The notes: generated by a model not told the origin, from the letters alone. Shown: positions 1 to 13,257, numbered from the stretch's first letter. The stretch: 64,000 nt of DNA from Onchidella celtica (GCA_963931925.1 OZ007582.1:27239665-27303664), one strand, 5' to 3'. Numbers and translations are program-made.

Positions 1-539
1 TTTTCTCGCCAGGCTCTTCTTTGGGTTTGAACCCGTACCCGTACAGCAAGGAAACCAGTTACATTACTGTTTATATGGATCTCCGCATGGACACATCTAG
101 ACAGGTTGAAAGGCCACCCAGCAACAACGACAACAGCTGTAATAAAACAACAGCCACAACCAAACTCCATTGGTCAATACTGTGCCCCCCATCCAGTCCT
201 CATCACCATATTATGTTTCCACACAATGTCAAGCACACAGACCACATTAAACGTTGACAAGTTAAGCTACGTCGATAAACCAATACCGTTCTAGCCACAC
301 ACTTAACTTGGTAAACACAACCATCAAACCCGATGCTGACCTGAGAGAGGTCAAGTCCTGACTCATCCTTTAGCCTACGGTGTGTACCGTACACACTTCA
401 CGAGTCTGGGCAGTGTAATTAAATGCTTCATAATTATCACCACTGACATAAGCGTGAGTTCATGTTTGCGACGCAAATGGAAGGATTATTCTGTCATTGG
501 AATTTGGTCAGCCAGTCAGTACCGACTTCGTCGAAAGTT

Positions 540-830
540 TCATCATTCTTTTCATAACTGACGACAACCTACCACCATCAGTGCCATCTTCATCACTGTC
601 ATCTTCATCTCCACACAATCACCACCAGCGCTACCACCACTGCCACCACGATCGTCACCATGCCCATTACTACATTCAGTCATCAGCGCCACCACCAACA
701 ACAACCATCAGATTTATCACCAAAGCTGACATCAGCGCCAACATCACCGTCATCATCATCCCTATAAGCATCATCATCATCACCAAAAACATCAATACCG
801 AAACTACCACCACAAGTAAAGGACATAACA
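540..830 (+). repeat. Degenerate (CAC/CAT)n triplet-rich tract
   Basis: Dense CAC, CAT and ATC triplets keep a His/Ser/Thr/Ile-rich frame open (497-970). The composition explains the open frame. Confidence 0.75.
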
Positions 831-2660
831 TTGGGGAGACGAAACACCAGCACCATACTTGGCATGGTACTGTTTTGACGTCAATCATTCTTCCCACAGA
901 CACAGCACTCCGATACATGGAAGGTCAGCCAACAGTCAAATGTTTTAACATATCTGTGACTAGGCGTTAAAAACCATTGGTTGATAATTGACGTGAAATT
1001 AGATTCACTTTACATTCTACGAGGGTGAACGTCATCGACAGTGACATGTACAATCATTCTTGAACCGCCACGACACATGGAGGATTCGTGGTGCATGCAG
1101 TCTATTCTGACGGTAATTATGTAAACAAAACAAAAAAATGAGACGTTCATGGTTTTATTGAAAGCCGGCTTTTGTACATGTATTATAGTGCCTTCATTAT
1201 CTCTGGTATACTGGATTAGTTATGCTAATTACGAGTCTCCAAGACTCTGCTGATGGCTAGCATTAGTCGCGCAAGCAGTAAAGTTTTGAGTAATGACTCA
1301 GGAATCAGTAAAATCAAAACTGCACAGGTTGCAGTTCTTGCATTGTAGTGCAACCTGGTGACATTCGTGCACGGTGTGTCACCTGATTTGACATACCTGT
1401 TTTGTTTTTTTCCCCCACTGACAAACACGAAAGTCGTTGTCAGCAAAGGACACAAATGCCCCTCTCTCGCTCCCTCTGTCTGTCTGTCTGTCTGTCTCCC
1501 CCCCCCCTCCCTTCTCCCTCTTGCCCCCCCCCCTCTTCTCTCTCTTGGATGACATATCCTGTGTTCAGTGACCTGACATTTTGGCTCCTGCTTGTCAAAC
1601 GTGTTGGTATTTCTGACGTAGGGAATTTTTCTGCAGTTGGGATCAATTTCGACATTAGGACCTGTTGGTGATGGCATTGTGCAATGCACGGTTGTTGGAT
1701 AGCAAACTCTGGAACGATTTTATTACTTTTCACCCCCCCCCCCAACCCCTCCTTTCCCCCAATCAACACTAAGGCCATCCGAAAACTGTTTTGCCCTCCC
1801 AAAGGATGCCCACAACATTGGTGTGCCAGACGTATTGCATACACTCGTGAAAGGGGGGGGGGGGCATTTCGTATGTTTTCAGTTACAATAATGAATATAA
1901 AAAAAAGGTGGTGTGTGTGTGTGGGGGGGGGGGGAGAGTTATTCAGGCAAATCTTAAACGATGTTATTATGAAACAGTCAAATTTTGATAGCCCGTGCAC
2001 ATTGGCGATGTACATTTGGTAGGTCTTCATCAAGCAAGGCCAGTATTATAATAATCATGGATAAGCATCATTTTACTGTGTCGTACGCTCGCACTGGGGA
2101 GGGAGGGGGTGAAAACAAGCGTGGATTGGAGGGAGGGGGGGGCTAAGCGTATGTGGGGGTTTGGGTGAAGCTAAACGTACACAGAGGGGAGGAGGCGTGA
2201 AGCCATTAATGTATATGGGTAGGTGGGGGGAGGGGGGGGGTGTCTAATATCGACAAAAATTTGAGCGCACGTGTTTATGGAAGTTAGACATGTAAGTTGT
2301 GTTAAATGTTCGAGAGGCAAGTGTTAACATTTTGTGAAAACACCGTAGAAAGGTCGCCCCCGAACGTCCACGCTATCGGGAGCAGAGCCTTCCAGAAGAC
2401 TCTTGAAAGAGCTCTGTAATCGGGAGTGACCTAGCCAAGGGGACATTACTGTGAAATTGATCACCGCTCCAGCGTTGGCCAGGCCAGGCCAGGCCAGGGC
2501 TATCGAAGCTGTCACAGTACGTATAGAGTGAGATTTTTTTTTATCTCTACTTTATCAAATCGCGTTAGGGTCAGTGTTCTGTTGCTTTAGATTGATATGT
2601 CTTGATTGCATTTGGTGTGGGAAATAACATGAGTTATAGGTTCTTCAATGTAGGTTAGAA

Positions 2661-2662
2661 GA

Positions 2663-2693
<31 letters not shown>

Positions 2694-2830
2694 CCCACCT
2701 CCCTCCTCCTTCTCCTTCTCTCCCTTTCCCCTCTCTTTCTCTCCCACTCCATCTCTGTCTTTCTCTCCCCCCCTCTCTTTCTCTCTCTCTCTTTCTCACT
2801 CTTCCTCGCTCTCTCACTCTCTCTCTCTCG
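2661..2830 (+). repeat. Imperfect CT-rich polypyrimidine tract
   Basis: (CT)n broken by CCC and TTT interruptions. Confidence 0.95.
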
Positions 2831-5654
2831 TTTCCTGCACACCAAAAAAGAGATGTCGGAAGGATCTGACGGTCACCACAGCTACAGCAGCTCCTCACTT
2901 GGCCCAGTTTGCCCCGGGGAGGTGGGACAAGAGGAGAAGGGGGAGAGATGCAAAGACCTGTCTCCTTGGAATGTCAAAGCAAGCAGCGGTCAAATATTTG
3001 TCAGGCCGTCCCGTCTGTGAACTGGCATTGTTTTTATTGGTGCAACATTGGCAGTGTCTGTGCTGGAGGTGTTTGTTTGATATCTGTCTGTGTAATCTGT
3101 TATCCGTGTATGTTGTATGTTTTGTCCAGTCTGCCCAGAGATATCTTACACTCTGAGTCTGCCTGACCCTCCGTCTTTGGCACATTTCATTGTATCCATC
3201 CATCCATAATCTGTCCTCATCCATCTGTCCGTCTATCCGCTCTTCCATCCATTCGTTGTTCTACCTAAACATCCACCCAAGAAGCGATTCTTTTCCCTCT
3301 GATCTTCCTGCCGCCCGGTTTCGTAATTTCAAATGCCATAGTATAGATATACCATCCATCAACCCATATGTTTGTTTTGATCTGTCGAGGGTTTGTATTA
3401 TTGTTTGTCGATCTGTCCCTTTCATCCGCGGGCGTTTGTTTGTCTGTGTGTGCGTATTGATATACAGTACACCTCTCCCGGGTGACATATATCCGCTCGG
3501 GGAGTCACACCAGAAGACAGAAAGTCCCCGCCAGGTACGATGTCCTGGGGTGAATGGCATCGGTTCCATCTCGCGCAGGTCATGCTGGTCACGGGACGCC
3601 TGGCATTGATCTGGCCCGTGACGCCAGGGGAGACAGCCGCTCTCTATCACCAGCGCACGTGCATCAGTCAGTGCCGCACGGTGAGCATGTCTGTAAATGG
3701 AAAAGTTCATGCGATTAGCATGGATTGTCGTTTGCGGCTGGGATTGTCTTGAGCGCGTGGCGGGTCGACTACCAGATTGGCCCTCGCTAGACATTGAGCA
3801 GACATGAAATCATTTTGGTTTTGTCTGAAGTTCAGAATTGAATTGTAAAATAAATTCGGTGTGGCTGACCTGCGATCTAACGGTTCCTGAAGCAGCAGGG
3901 TTGAAATTGTATACAATCCCATGTATCATAAGAAATATTTCTGATTTACTCTGGATAACATCCAAATATTGGTAAGGTGAGAATGTCAGTAGAAATGACC
4001 AATATCTTTGTGCGACGGTTAAATTGTGTTTATTGCACTGGGCAGCATCCAAACAAGGAACGTTGGATATTGGTGAAAAAATAAACTTCTTTTCATGTTC
4101 TGTGAAGTTTGGTTATACTTTAATCCCATCTTGAGGAAACTATCTGGTAACGGCGAAGTCGACAGGAAGGGGCAAGGGTGGAGAGCGAAAAAACAAACAA
4201 ACAAAACAGCAGATTTTTTCTTGTTTTTGAATTGGCACCATTCCGATCCCTCCTGAGAAACAAAAAAAGTCAGCGGAAACTGGGTTTAGAACGAGACCTG
4301 AACCATTTGTGGGCTGTTTCCTAAACATTAAAATTGCCGAAATTCTGTCTACTTGGTGCAGTGTTTTATCTTTTCCCGATTATTTTTTTTTTTTTTGTCC
4401 TGGCTCGTCATTTTGATCTTTTTCATAATAATCGTTAGTGTTTCCACGGCGTAATTTAGAGTTTGTATGACCACTTGTAAGTTTACTCAATTATATCAGT
4501 CTTTTATGTATTAGATTGAAATGAAGAAATTGAATGTGACGACTTCTTAGGCCGTGGTGATCATAAAGAACTCACCTCAAACAGTAGATTTTCTCTATGG
4601 GGTGCTCAGTGAAACGTCATTGACAGATGAGCTAGGATTTTTGTCCCACCGTTTATTAGGGACATTCTAATGGGGCTGATGCTACACGTCTCTTCTATAG
4701 ACGAAAGGCAGTTTACATGCACACATAACTGAATGAATTATGAAAGTTCAGATAGTTGAGGCCAGTTTAACGCAGGTCTCTTATATTGTTTTGTGTGTGT
4801 GTGTGTGTGTGTTTGCATTTGTGTTTGACCATTCCCCTAGAAAGTAGGTCCATTCCTTTTGGCAGTGGCCGCGAGCCTTTTGTCAATACCAGAGGCATTT
4901 TTTTTTTCAGTGTTTCTCAGTTATATAATCGATTACTTCATGGGCTCCAGAGTCAGTCAGTCACTGGCGGTAGGAATAGTGGCCAAAGTGAGACCGGGGA
5001 AGTTTATTTCTGGCCTATGTCGTGGCAGAAATCTGGCATGTATACGGGCTGTCTGTGCCATTTTTGGTCGTGTGGTGGAAAATTATCTCGATTGTCTGTA
5101 GATCACCAGAGATGACCTGACATCATGGAGAGAGGTCGCCAATTGACGGGTAGGTTTGACTTGCTTTTTCACTTAGTCTCTTCATCATCATGCCGTGTTA
5201 TTGTATCGTTTATGCCATTCACGTGCACCTCAGTGTCCATTTTGTCCACCTGAAAATTACCCAATGTTCACGTAACTGTTTTTGCTAGTTAGGTGGGAAA
5301 ATGCATGAGTGCACAGACCGCCGTGTCCCGAGTGAGAGGGATATTGACCTGTGTCATTTAATTCTCTCTCTCTCTCTCCTCTCTTTCTGTCTGTCTGTCT
5401 ATCACTCCCTCTGTCTCCTTGGCACCCCCACATATTCCTTTTCCCTGCACCATTACCAGGGTGTTTTTTCAAGTTGGCACTACGTTATAGCAGACTTCAC
5501 AGTGCATGATAGAAATACTCTTGGGCATGGTGTTTATTCAGCTTCTGCATTGAACAAAACAAAACAAACAAACAAACAGAAGAGGGGTCGGAAGTGGTCA
5601 GTTGATTGATTTCCGATTCCAATAAATTACCTGGACAGTTTCTGTAAAGGACTC

Positions 5655-5785
5655 CCAGTTATGGTGGTGTCTCCTCCCGTCCTGTCTTCCTGTTGTTTTC
5701 TGTCTTTTGTTTTTACCTTTTTTCAGCATAGTGTGATTGTTATCGTGTCCATGTGCTGTCTGCAAACTTCAAATTTCTCTGTTTC
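5655..5785 (+). repeat. Dispersed repeat family 1, diverged copy
   Basis: GGTGGTGTCTCCTCCCGTCC, TTTTCTGTCTTTTG, CAGCATAGTGTGATTGTTAT and CGTGTCCATGTGCTG follow the family order. This copy is more diverged than the others. Confidence 0.65.
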
Positions 5786-7042
5786 TTCGAATTCCTTCAT
5801 TTTGAGACCGTCATCGGAAAGATTGCGGTGACCCTAGGTCTCCAAAGATGTCTGCTTGAGCGCCGTGTTGTTTGTGCAATACCAGTGGTTCATAAAGGGC
5901 GGTAGGGTGCGAGAGCGCGAAATTTGGGAGTTTCGGGGGGAACATACCTAGGCCGGAAAAACAGTGCATACCACATGTATTGTAAAATTGGTCAGTTTTC
6001 ATGGACCAAACTGTGCATACTAATTTCTACAGATGTTCAGCTCAGTCTTCGTTGCACAGTTCCGGGGACAATTGGACCATCAGTCTTGTACAGAATGGAA
6101 CCTGAAAGATTGTGCAAATGGGAGGGGGAATTTAATCTACGCGACATTAATGTAGGAGGAAACATGTTTTAGAAAGGTAAGAACCACCGTCTAGAATTTA
6201 CTTGACCATGGTGTAATGTACTAAATTTAATTTGCTTACGGACAGTATACTGTCATGTTCCACTGTTGTCGATGCCGGAAGGACACCACTGGCGTTTAGA
6301 GATTTGGTGATGCTTCCATCATGCCCGGGGTCGGGCAACTTCTTGACTGTATACCCCAAGACTCATGTATAGGGCATAGACACTCTTTGATTGGATGTCC
6401 TCTGTAGGATGCCCGGGGCCGTCGCGTCCTCTGCCCCCCTTTCGGCACGCTACTGACGAACACAGAGAAATGGTCAGTGCGTGAGAAATTCTGGCGACAT
6501 CTGGCTGAAAATCGGCTAGTTAGCAGGTCTCAGCGGACACAGACTGGCTGCTCCTTGTTGACGTTTGGATAATCTTGTGTTGATTCGCGGACATTGCGAG
6601 CCAGTGGTGCTTGCAGATAAATACACTTGGGATTGTCGCCGGCGGCCTGAGCTGCAGTCTCTCATGTGGTGTGGACAGAGGCGAGTGAGTCAGTAATTAG
6701 CTCCTGTCTGCCCGTGCAGATTAGAGGGACATGCGGGAGTGACGAGGAGATGAGGTCGGGGACAAAGGTTTTTGTCACTGTTTGGGGGGGGGGGGGAATG
6801 TCAAATTATCGGCGACCCTGTATGGTCACCCACTGCCGTGTAGGCTTATGATCGGACGGGCGATAGGGTATGCACAGGTCAAAGGGTCCTACTAGTAAGG
6901 CCTGAAGGCAGATATCTGGGGTTGTTCAAGCCACACTGGGGGCTAAAAATACTTGGGAGGAGGTGGAGAAGGGGCATTCGTTAAGTTAGTTAACCGATAG
7001 TTATATTCCTGAGACACTATTCGTGACCTTAGGTCTCCTTGG

Positions 7043-7255
7043 TTCCAACTCCACAATTTGCACAGCTGAGATTTTCCACATTAAAAGATTGCACCTTTAG
7101 TATGTAAAGGAGTTAAAATAAATCAGAACTGTGAAACAGTTTGATAAGTGCCACAATGCATTTTAAACAAGTATCAAAGTGTGCATTTGTTATACCTCTT
7201 CTACATACTAAAAGATCTCCAGTTTTTCAGAAAAGGGAGATACAACAAGCAAGAA
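7043..7255 (+). repeat. Dispersed repeat family 2, copy 1
   Basis: It shares ordered blocks with 28567-28770: GTTCCAACTCCAC, AGAACTGTGAAACAG (versus CGGAACTGTGAAATAG), AAGTGCCACA, TCAAAGTGTGCATTTGTTAT, AGATCTCC-GTTTTTC and CAAGAACTAAG. No TIRs or target duplication were seen, so the class is unknown. Confidence 0.75.
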
Positions 7256-8383
7256 CTAAGACCGTGAAAGGTTCGATACTGGGTCAGGGCTGACATGTTA
7301 AAATAGCTGGACTAGTTTTATTCTGTTTTTAGTGAGCATTTCAGTTTTATATCATGCACCGAAATAAGGGGGAGATAACACCTTGCATTATCTCTTATAT
7401 ATCTATATGTTATCTCCCTTACCGAAGAGTTGGGGTGCACTGAACTCAATGTGATCATGTGATGTTAGGCTTTGGACAGAATCCAATATGATGTCAGGGG
7501 TCTCCACACAGCCAACTGCCTGGAAAATTGGTTCAGAAAAATTAGACAGATAGATATAGAGATTGATAGACAGACAGACAACGCCTGCATTTCTCTTTGA
7601 AGCCTTTGGCATGTTAACATAATTGTTGCGTTGCTTCTGCATCATCACAGGATAACCGTCAGTTACGTTTGATTAGGCTGTGACAATATAAAGTTAGACA
7701 AAGTCAGTGTGACCCGCCTCCCCCAACCCTGTGTTGGCATTGTTCGCCACAGGAGTTGTTTTTTTTTCGTTTGGCCTTAACCGTGTGAATGGAAAATTAT
7801 TGGCAGTGACCCCGCTCGCACCCCACGAGCTCTGGCCCTCATGTCGACTGGACCCATTCAGGAAACTTGAAGGGGAGGCAACTCAGTAGTCCCAGTCAGC
7901 AGAAACTGACTAATCCACCACAGTTCGGGTAGCGCGATAAACACACGTGAACCAGTAGGGCTTTCCGGTCTTGTTACCAAGTGTGTAGAGTTGTCAAACG
8001 AGTGTGTGGACGTAGCACATGACTGTGTAGTGGTATCAGTGGTGTGGGTTTCAAGGGACGGTCTTGTGCAAGACGTGTATATTAGCATTCAAATAGATAT
8101 TCAGTAAGTCGAGAAATCGGGTTTGATGTACCCATCACAGAGCGTCCGATCACGAGAAGTTCCAATTATATTTTTTCTTATTCTGTGAAAATGTTGGCCC
8201 AAGGCAACTGGCGAGGTACGTACTCATTAACGTCCAGACGGCCTCAACAATTTTGCACCAGTTTGTCGTTCAAGCTGATACTTTAATTACTGGATTTATT
8301 TACAGTCTGGGTCCCTCATATGTTGTTTATTTGCTTATTTATTTATTTTATATTCATATTCCCTTCTTTTGTTTTTATTGTTC

Positions 8384-8386
<3 letters not shown>

Positions 8387-8429
<43 letters not shown>
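8387..8429 (+). repeat. (TG)n microsatellite
   Basis: About 21 uninterrupted TG units. A shorter run lies at 4790-4811. Confidence 0.97.
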
Positions 8430-8432
<3 letters not shown>

Positions 8433-8862
8433 GTGGACGAGTTAGTTCAGAGTCAGCTTTGACCTTTCTCCCCAGTTTAGGAATTCTTTATTTTTCCGTG
8501 AAGTTTATACCTGTTATTTAATTGTCTTCCTCTTAAACCATCTGTCAGTTCTGAGTTATGTCCTGGGCTAGAAATATCACAACCGTTTTTGGTGTGATAG
8601 GTTATCTTCCTGCGAACCCTCATATCCAGCAATAACTGACTGTTAGGCGCAGTGTAGTTGTCTTTACATTTTGCCTTATGTCTAATGATCATCTCTTCCC
8701 ACGGTTGATTTCCTGGAGAAGGTTTGGGTGTGGCTATTGGGACATTTGATTTAGTACTTTTCGCCTATGTTCCATGGGACTTCCATAATGATGAAAGTTG
8801 CCGCCGGTCTTAATTAAGTTAGTCCTGGTGTGATTGAGCGGTGGTGTTTAGTTCATGAGTTT

Positions 8863-8908
8863 ATTATAACTGACCTCTTTGTAGCATTATAACTGACCTC
8901 TTTGTAGC
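8863..8908 (+). repeat. Exact 23-bp tandem duplication
   Basis: A unit beginning ATTATAACTGACCTCTTTG and ending TAGC occurs twice with no mismatch. Confidence 0.95.
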
Positions 8909-9534
8909 TTCTTCCCTGACATCTCTTGTAATTTAATACTTCTCGCGTTTGTTCCATGAGACTTTCATATATGATGAACCTTTCATATCTTTCTAATTAG
9001 CTTCCTCTCTGATGTCTCTCGAAAAAACTCGCCTTTGTCAGTTTTTGTTATGATTATTACCAGGTTGGGTGAGGGAGGGAAGGGATTTCTCAGTAGTTTT
9101 GCTTGGGCCAGTTAATGGCCCATACGTTGTGTATGAATGTGCATGTGCCTGCATTGTAAAACGAAGTGTGAACGCGCAGAGAATACCATGCTGTCACAGT
9201 GTTGGCATCCTTGCTGATGAAGTGAATTATTATCTGTAAAACCCAGTCACTGGTTAACAGGGAGATGATGCTGTTGTTGGTGTTGTTGTTTTTGGGGGGT
9301 GGTGGTGGGGTGGGGTGATCTTTCCTGTCGCCAGTAAACCCCCGGGAATCATCACGTAATCAGAAAAGCCAAGTAGGACAATGAACTATGCTGGCCACTT
9401 GGAGTAATTGTAATTGATTCACATCCGTGTTTATGGTCAGGAGGAAATCTTGCTGTTAGGTCGTGAATCACCCACAGAGCTGTTTGTCGAGCATACATTT
9501 TGGAACAAAGGAAGTGATAACCGTGTGATTAATA

Positions 9535-9850
9535 AAGAAACGCCACAGAATTTGGAATCAGGATAGTTCTCAAGGCAGAAGACTGTCCTAACAACTTTAC
9601 TACAATCATATTGGATTTTTGCCATAAAGTATGTGCATTTTTGCATTTTGGAGAAAATGAGGATTGAAATTTGGTCGGCAGAAGGGCGAAAATGCATGAA
9701 ACATGATTGTCGTCACAAACGCATATCTCGAAACGTTTTTTTTGCCCATTGGGATGACTCTTATGCATAATCAAATTAGGAGTGGGAGAAACAACCTCAT
9801 GACATAACCTCAAAATCAGCAAAATGTCACCTACAACAATATGGCAAAAT
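9535..9850 (+). repeat. Dispersed repeat family 3, copy 1
   Basis: It shares ordered blocks with 57480-57720: GTGCATTTTTG, GAGAAAAtGAGGATtGAAA, ATTAGGAGTGgGAGAAaC, TCATGACAtAACCTCAAAAT and ACAATATGGCAAA. Class unknown. Confidence 0.75.
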
Positions 9851-10573
9851 TAATACCTCTCGATACATTCTATAACTTTGCCCAAATGGTAATTGTCTAC
9901 TCCGAACGTAACTGGGAACATTTTTATTTTTTTTTTGCATACAAAACTGAAACTTTTCAAGAGTTAGTGTTGGCACGTCGTCAGCTACTGTAAGCTGATG
10001 TTGATTTATGCAAGGGGGGGAGGGGGGAGTAGAATGGCAAGTCTAAATTTGCATTGCTTGGTTAATAATGCAAATTTGACCATTGAGGCACTCCATACCT
10101 TGCCAGTCATGTTCTGCTTGAAGGCATGGCTAATGATTGATGGTTTAGAGATTATTGTAGTAGTCACTGCGTGATGATCTCACTATTTATGGGATTGTTG
10201 ATGCTTTTTACAGCCACGTACTGATAGTTCAGTGGTTTTCGAAACATGGATTGGGGATTTCAATAGAAAAGTGCCTTGCATTATTGTGAAGGTACAGAGT
10301 CGCTTTTATTTTCCTTTTTTTCAAATTGATGCACGATTATTTCTATTGCTGTTCAATTCAGAGGTCAGATGTGTTTTGCCCTGTGTTGTGGGTAAGACTG
10401 AGCATGAGAGAGAATGTCCTGGCTGTGAATGTGACCTTGGACATTATGATTTGTCAAAAAAAAAAAAAAAACACGAAATCAGTGGTTTTAAGTCTGTTTA
10501 GAAATTATGTTGGTAAGATAACTTGGTGATAATATCTTAGGAAAGTTTCCATTTGGAATAATATCTTTTAAAT

Positions 10574-10886
10574 CAGGGTTTCTCAAGGTTTTCCCCACAT
10601 CATGGCAGTTTTTTTTTTATGGGGTCTCGGATATCAGAAAGGGGCGTGGCGACTTTTCGTAGCAATCTTAATTTCAAAGTGTATTTTAACACAACTGTTT
10701 AGATCAACTGTTGTTTGTTGGTGTCGTTTTAATTAAAACTTCTTTTGAGTGAAAAGTATACATATTGAATACAAAAATATTTTTAAAATCTTTTTGTAGA
10801 TACTGTACACTAACTATGTCCGATCATGATGGCGTGCACGTGGAAAGTTGAAGTAAAGGATGGGACAAGGAGGTTTAGAAACACTG
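10574..10886. mobile_element. hAT-type non-autonomous element, 313 bp
   Basis: The left end is CAGGGTTTCTCAAGG and the right end is the reverse complement of CAGTGTTTCTAAACCT. This is the typical hAT terminal pattern CAGxGxTTCTxAACC. Candidate 8-bp target duplications TTTTAAAT (10566-10573) and CTTTAAAT (10887-10894) differ at one base. No transposase ORF is present. Confidence 0.8.
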
Positions 10887-11339
10887 CTTTAAATGTAGCG
10901 AATGTGATGCTGGACAAAAGTTTTGCAGCAATGGCTTTTTGTCACCGTCTCGGATGATTAAGTGTTCATTTAACGCTAAGGAAAATGAGATTGAACAAAG
11001 TGACCGTGACGCTGCCACATCTTCCGTTCAGAACCATTTCAGGAATGTTTGACATTCCATGCTGACACTGCTGTTGCTCGTACGATGGTGTTGTTTGACA
11101 AGATTTAGTCTCTTTCTTGCGGCACTGTAACTAAATCTGTGTAGTTGAGTAACATGCCGGCCTCAGACAGGTTAAATTAAACTTACATTAGGACCATGTC
11201 CGCCCCACCACTTGTGGCTCTAGGGCTTACACCCTTCACTATACCGTTTGACCGGAGCTGGCGACACGACTTGTCCTTTTCCTGACCGATCTGTCTACAT
11301 CAGATATCTGCATGCTAATTTTAGATCATTTTAGAGCAA

Positions 11340-12943
11340 GGAAGTGCATAGGTAGGGAAGATATACCCCACCTATACACTTTGCATAGGTAGGGAAGACA
11401 CCCCTGCCTATTCACCTTGCATAGGTAGGGAAGATATCCCCTGCCTATTCACTTTGCATAGGTAAGGAAGATATCCTCAGCCTATGCAATCCCTATGTGC
11501 ATGCAGAGAAGATATTTCCTGACTATTCACTTAACTTAGGCAAGGAAAATATTTTTGTCTCTGCATATTTTTTAGGTCGGGAAGCTATTCCTTGTGTAAT
11601 AGGCCTACTTTGCTTAGGCAGGGAAGATAGTCGTTTCTACCTGTATTTTGCCTGCTCTGTTTGCGATAGCTATGAAACATAATTATACAAAATGGACATG
11701 TATCACACTCATCATCCGGGGGTAAGCAGTGCTTATCCCCATTACGACCCATTGGCGACAGCAAACCTAACCTACCTCTGTCAAAATATGGCAAAAAGAA
11801 AAAGCTATAAGAGGAAAGATGTTCTGTTGTTCTTATGCTTCTTCAATTTACGTTCATGTGAGCGGGAACAATGAATTTGTCAGGCTTTAATTTTAAGCCC
11901 ATGGAGCCAGAGTGTAATTACATGTATTATTGTAATTGAGCATGGCACCTATGAAAAGTCCAGAGTGGATCTATTGGGAGAGGTTCAAGGGGAACTAGCT
12001 GTTTCCTGCCTACTCAGGAAAACATACATTAAAGCACACCTACACGAAGAATACATCGGCATTTAATTTGTTGAGGCACTTGTAGGCCAAGCATTCCAGG
12101 GAATTTCCCAGCCAGCACCCCTGCGTCAATCCGACGTATTTGTGCAAGATATCCCCGTAGAGTAGGTAGGATTACCGTAGGGGTGGGGTCCCTACATCAA
12201 ACAGACGTCGGTCAATGCTGTAAACAGAGGATCTACGAGGAACGATACCATTGCTTTGTGAAAACATCCTATACAGAGGATTACCTTAGGGTTGCTGGCT
12301 GGAGTGTTGAAACTTCGAGTACGCAGTAGTTCGACGATCGGACCCTTCTCATTTCAGGTCATTCTCCACAAATTACACGGGAGGGGAGAAACAAAATTTT
12401 TGAAACTATTTGAAGCTAATTTGCTTCTTGCCAGTGCAGTATTGTCCACGCATATTTTTTGTTTGTTTGTTTTTCAATTTTGGTGAATAAAGAAATCGAC
12501 TGGTTCCCCCCCCCCCCCCCCCCCACACACACACAAGTTCAGTAAGCGCTTGGTTATGTCCATGCTGCCGCACCACGAGGTCGGCTTCCGTCTTGACCTT
12601 CTCTGCTCGGAGTGGGCGATGGAGCAACGAGCCTTTGTCACTACGTTTTGCTTTGAGCTCGGTCTAGGCTGTTCGTCTGTCTCCTGTCTTTACTGACTCG
12701 CCGACTGATTCGAATGATTTTGATTCATATTTACAACTTCCTGTCGTTGACTGACTCGAATCGCGATTCGCTCCTGCCGCCGCTGGCTTGCCGACAACTA
12801 ATTCTAAGATCGCGATTTAAATCAAATGAACTAAATTTAGACCAATAATAATTCCCCACGTTTAGTGATGACGTAGTGCACTATCTTCCCTACCTATGCA
12901 AAGTGCATAGGGAAGGTAATACCTTCCCTCCCTATGCACTTCC
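11340..12943. mobile_element. Foldback/MULE-like DNA transposon, 1.6 kb, non-autonomous
   Basis: Terminal inverted repeats match 20/21: 11340-11360, beginning GGAAGTGCATAGG, and 12923-12943 in reverse. A perfect 9-bp direct repeat TTAGAGCAA flanks it (11331-11339 and 12944-12952). The left arm is a tandem array of a ~37-bp unit carrying GCATAGGTAGGGAAGATAT at 11346, 11383, 11419 and 11456, then decaying to about 11630. The right arm repeats the motif twice and forms a palindrome. Long tandem-repeat arms and a 9-bp duplication are typical of foldback or Mutator-type elements. No transposase ORF is present inside. Confidence 0.85.
11346..11630 (+). repeat. Subterminal 37-bp tandem repeat of the foldback-like element
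   Basis: Four near-identical units (GCATAGGTAGGGAAGATAT plus CCCTGCCTATTCAC) are spaced 37, 36 and 37 bp apart. They are followed by about four decayed units retaining TTAGGCAGGGAAGAT. Confidence 0.85.
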
Positions 12944-13009
12944 TTAGAGCAAACTAATGTGGAGAGCTGGTTCATGATCTAATTATGTCTTCAGCTGGAC
13001 ACGAGTGGT

Positions 13010-13145
13010 TGATGGGCACCTCTGCCAGGGTCTCCCTTTGTCTTACGATTCTGTTATATTCTGTTTCTTCCTAGCACAATATGGCGGTTATCGTCTGGAT
13101 ATGCGTTCTCCGAACTCAAAAGTCAATTCAGATGGACGTGTAAAG
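13010..13145 (+). repeat. Dispersed repeat family 1 copy
   Basis: Contains GATTCTGTTATATTCTGTTT, CTTCCTAGCACAATATGG, GGTTATCGTC and TTCTCCGAACTCAAA. It starts ~65 bp after the foldback-like element. Confidence 0.75.
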
Positions 13146-13257
13146 TCTTTCCCACCCCCACATCATTCCATCTTGTCTCATTAAGAGAACAATAGCCGAA
13201 TCACTGGTAGTGGTAGTATGCAGCGGCTTGGTGGTTTTATGTCAAGATAAGAGGTTA

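Larger units (their letters stand above)
1..5650. other. Non-coding, microsatellite-rich
   Basis: No splice-supported exon was seen. Apart from the triplet and CT tracts listed, it holds poly-G and poly-C runs (1732-1742, 1852-1863, 1923-1934, 2229-2239) and a small (GGCCA)4 at 2476-2499. Confidence 0.6.
5786..10573. other. Non-coding between repeats
   Basis: Mostly unique sequence with the repeats listed separately and poly-G at 6783-6794. No gene is recognised on either strand. Confidence 0.6.

Noticed and set aside
497..970. 157-codon His-rich ORF
   Set aside because: Explained by CAC/CAT triplet-rich sequence. No signal, domain or splice site context.
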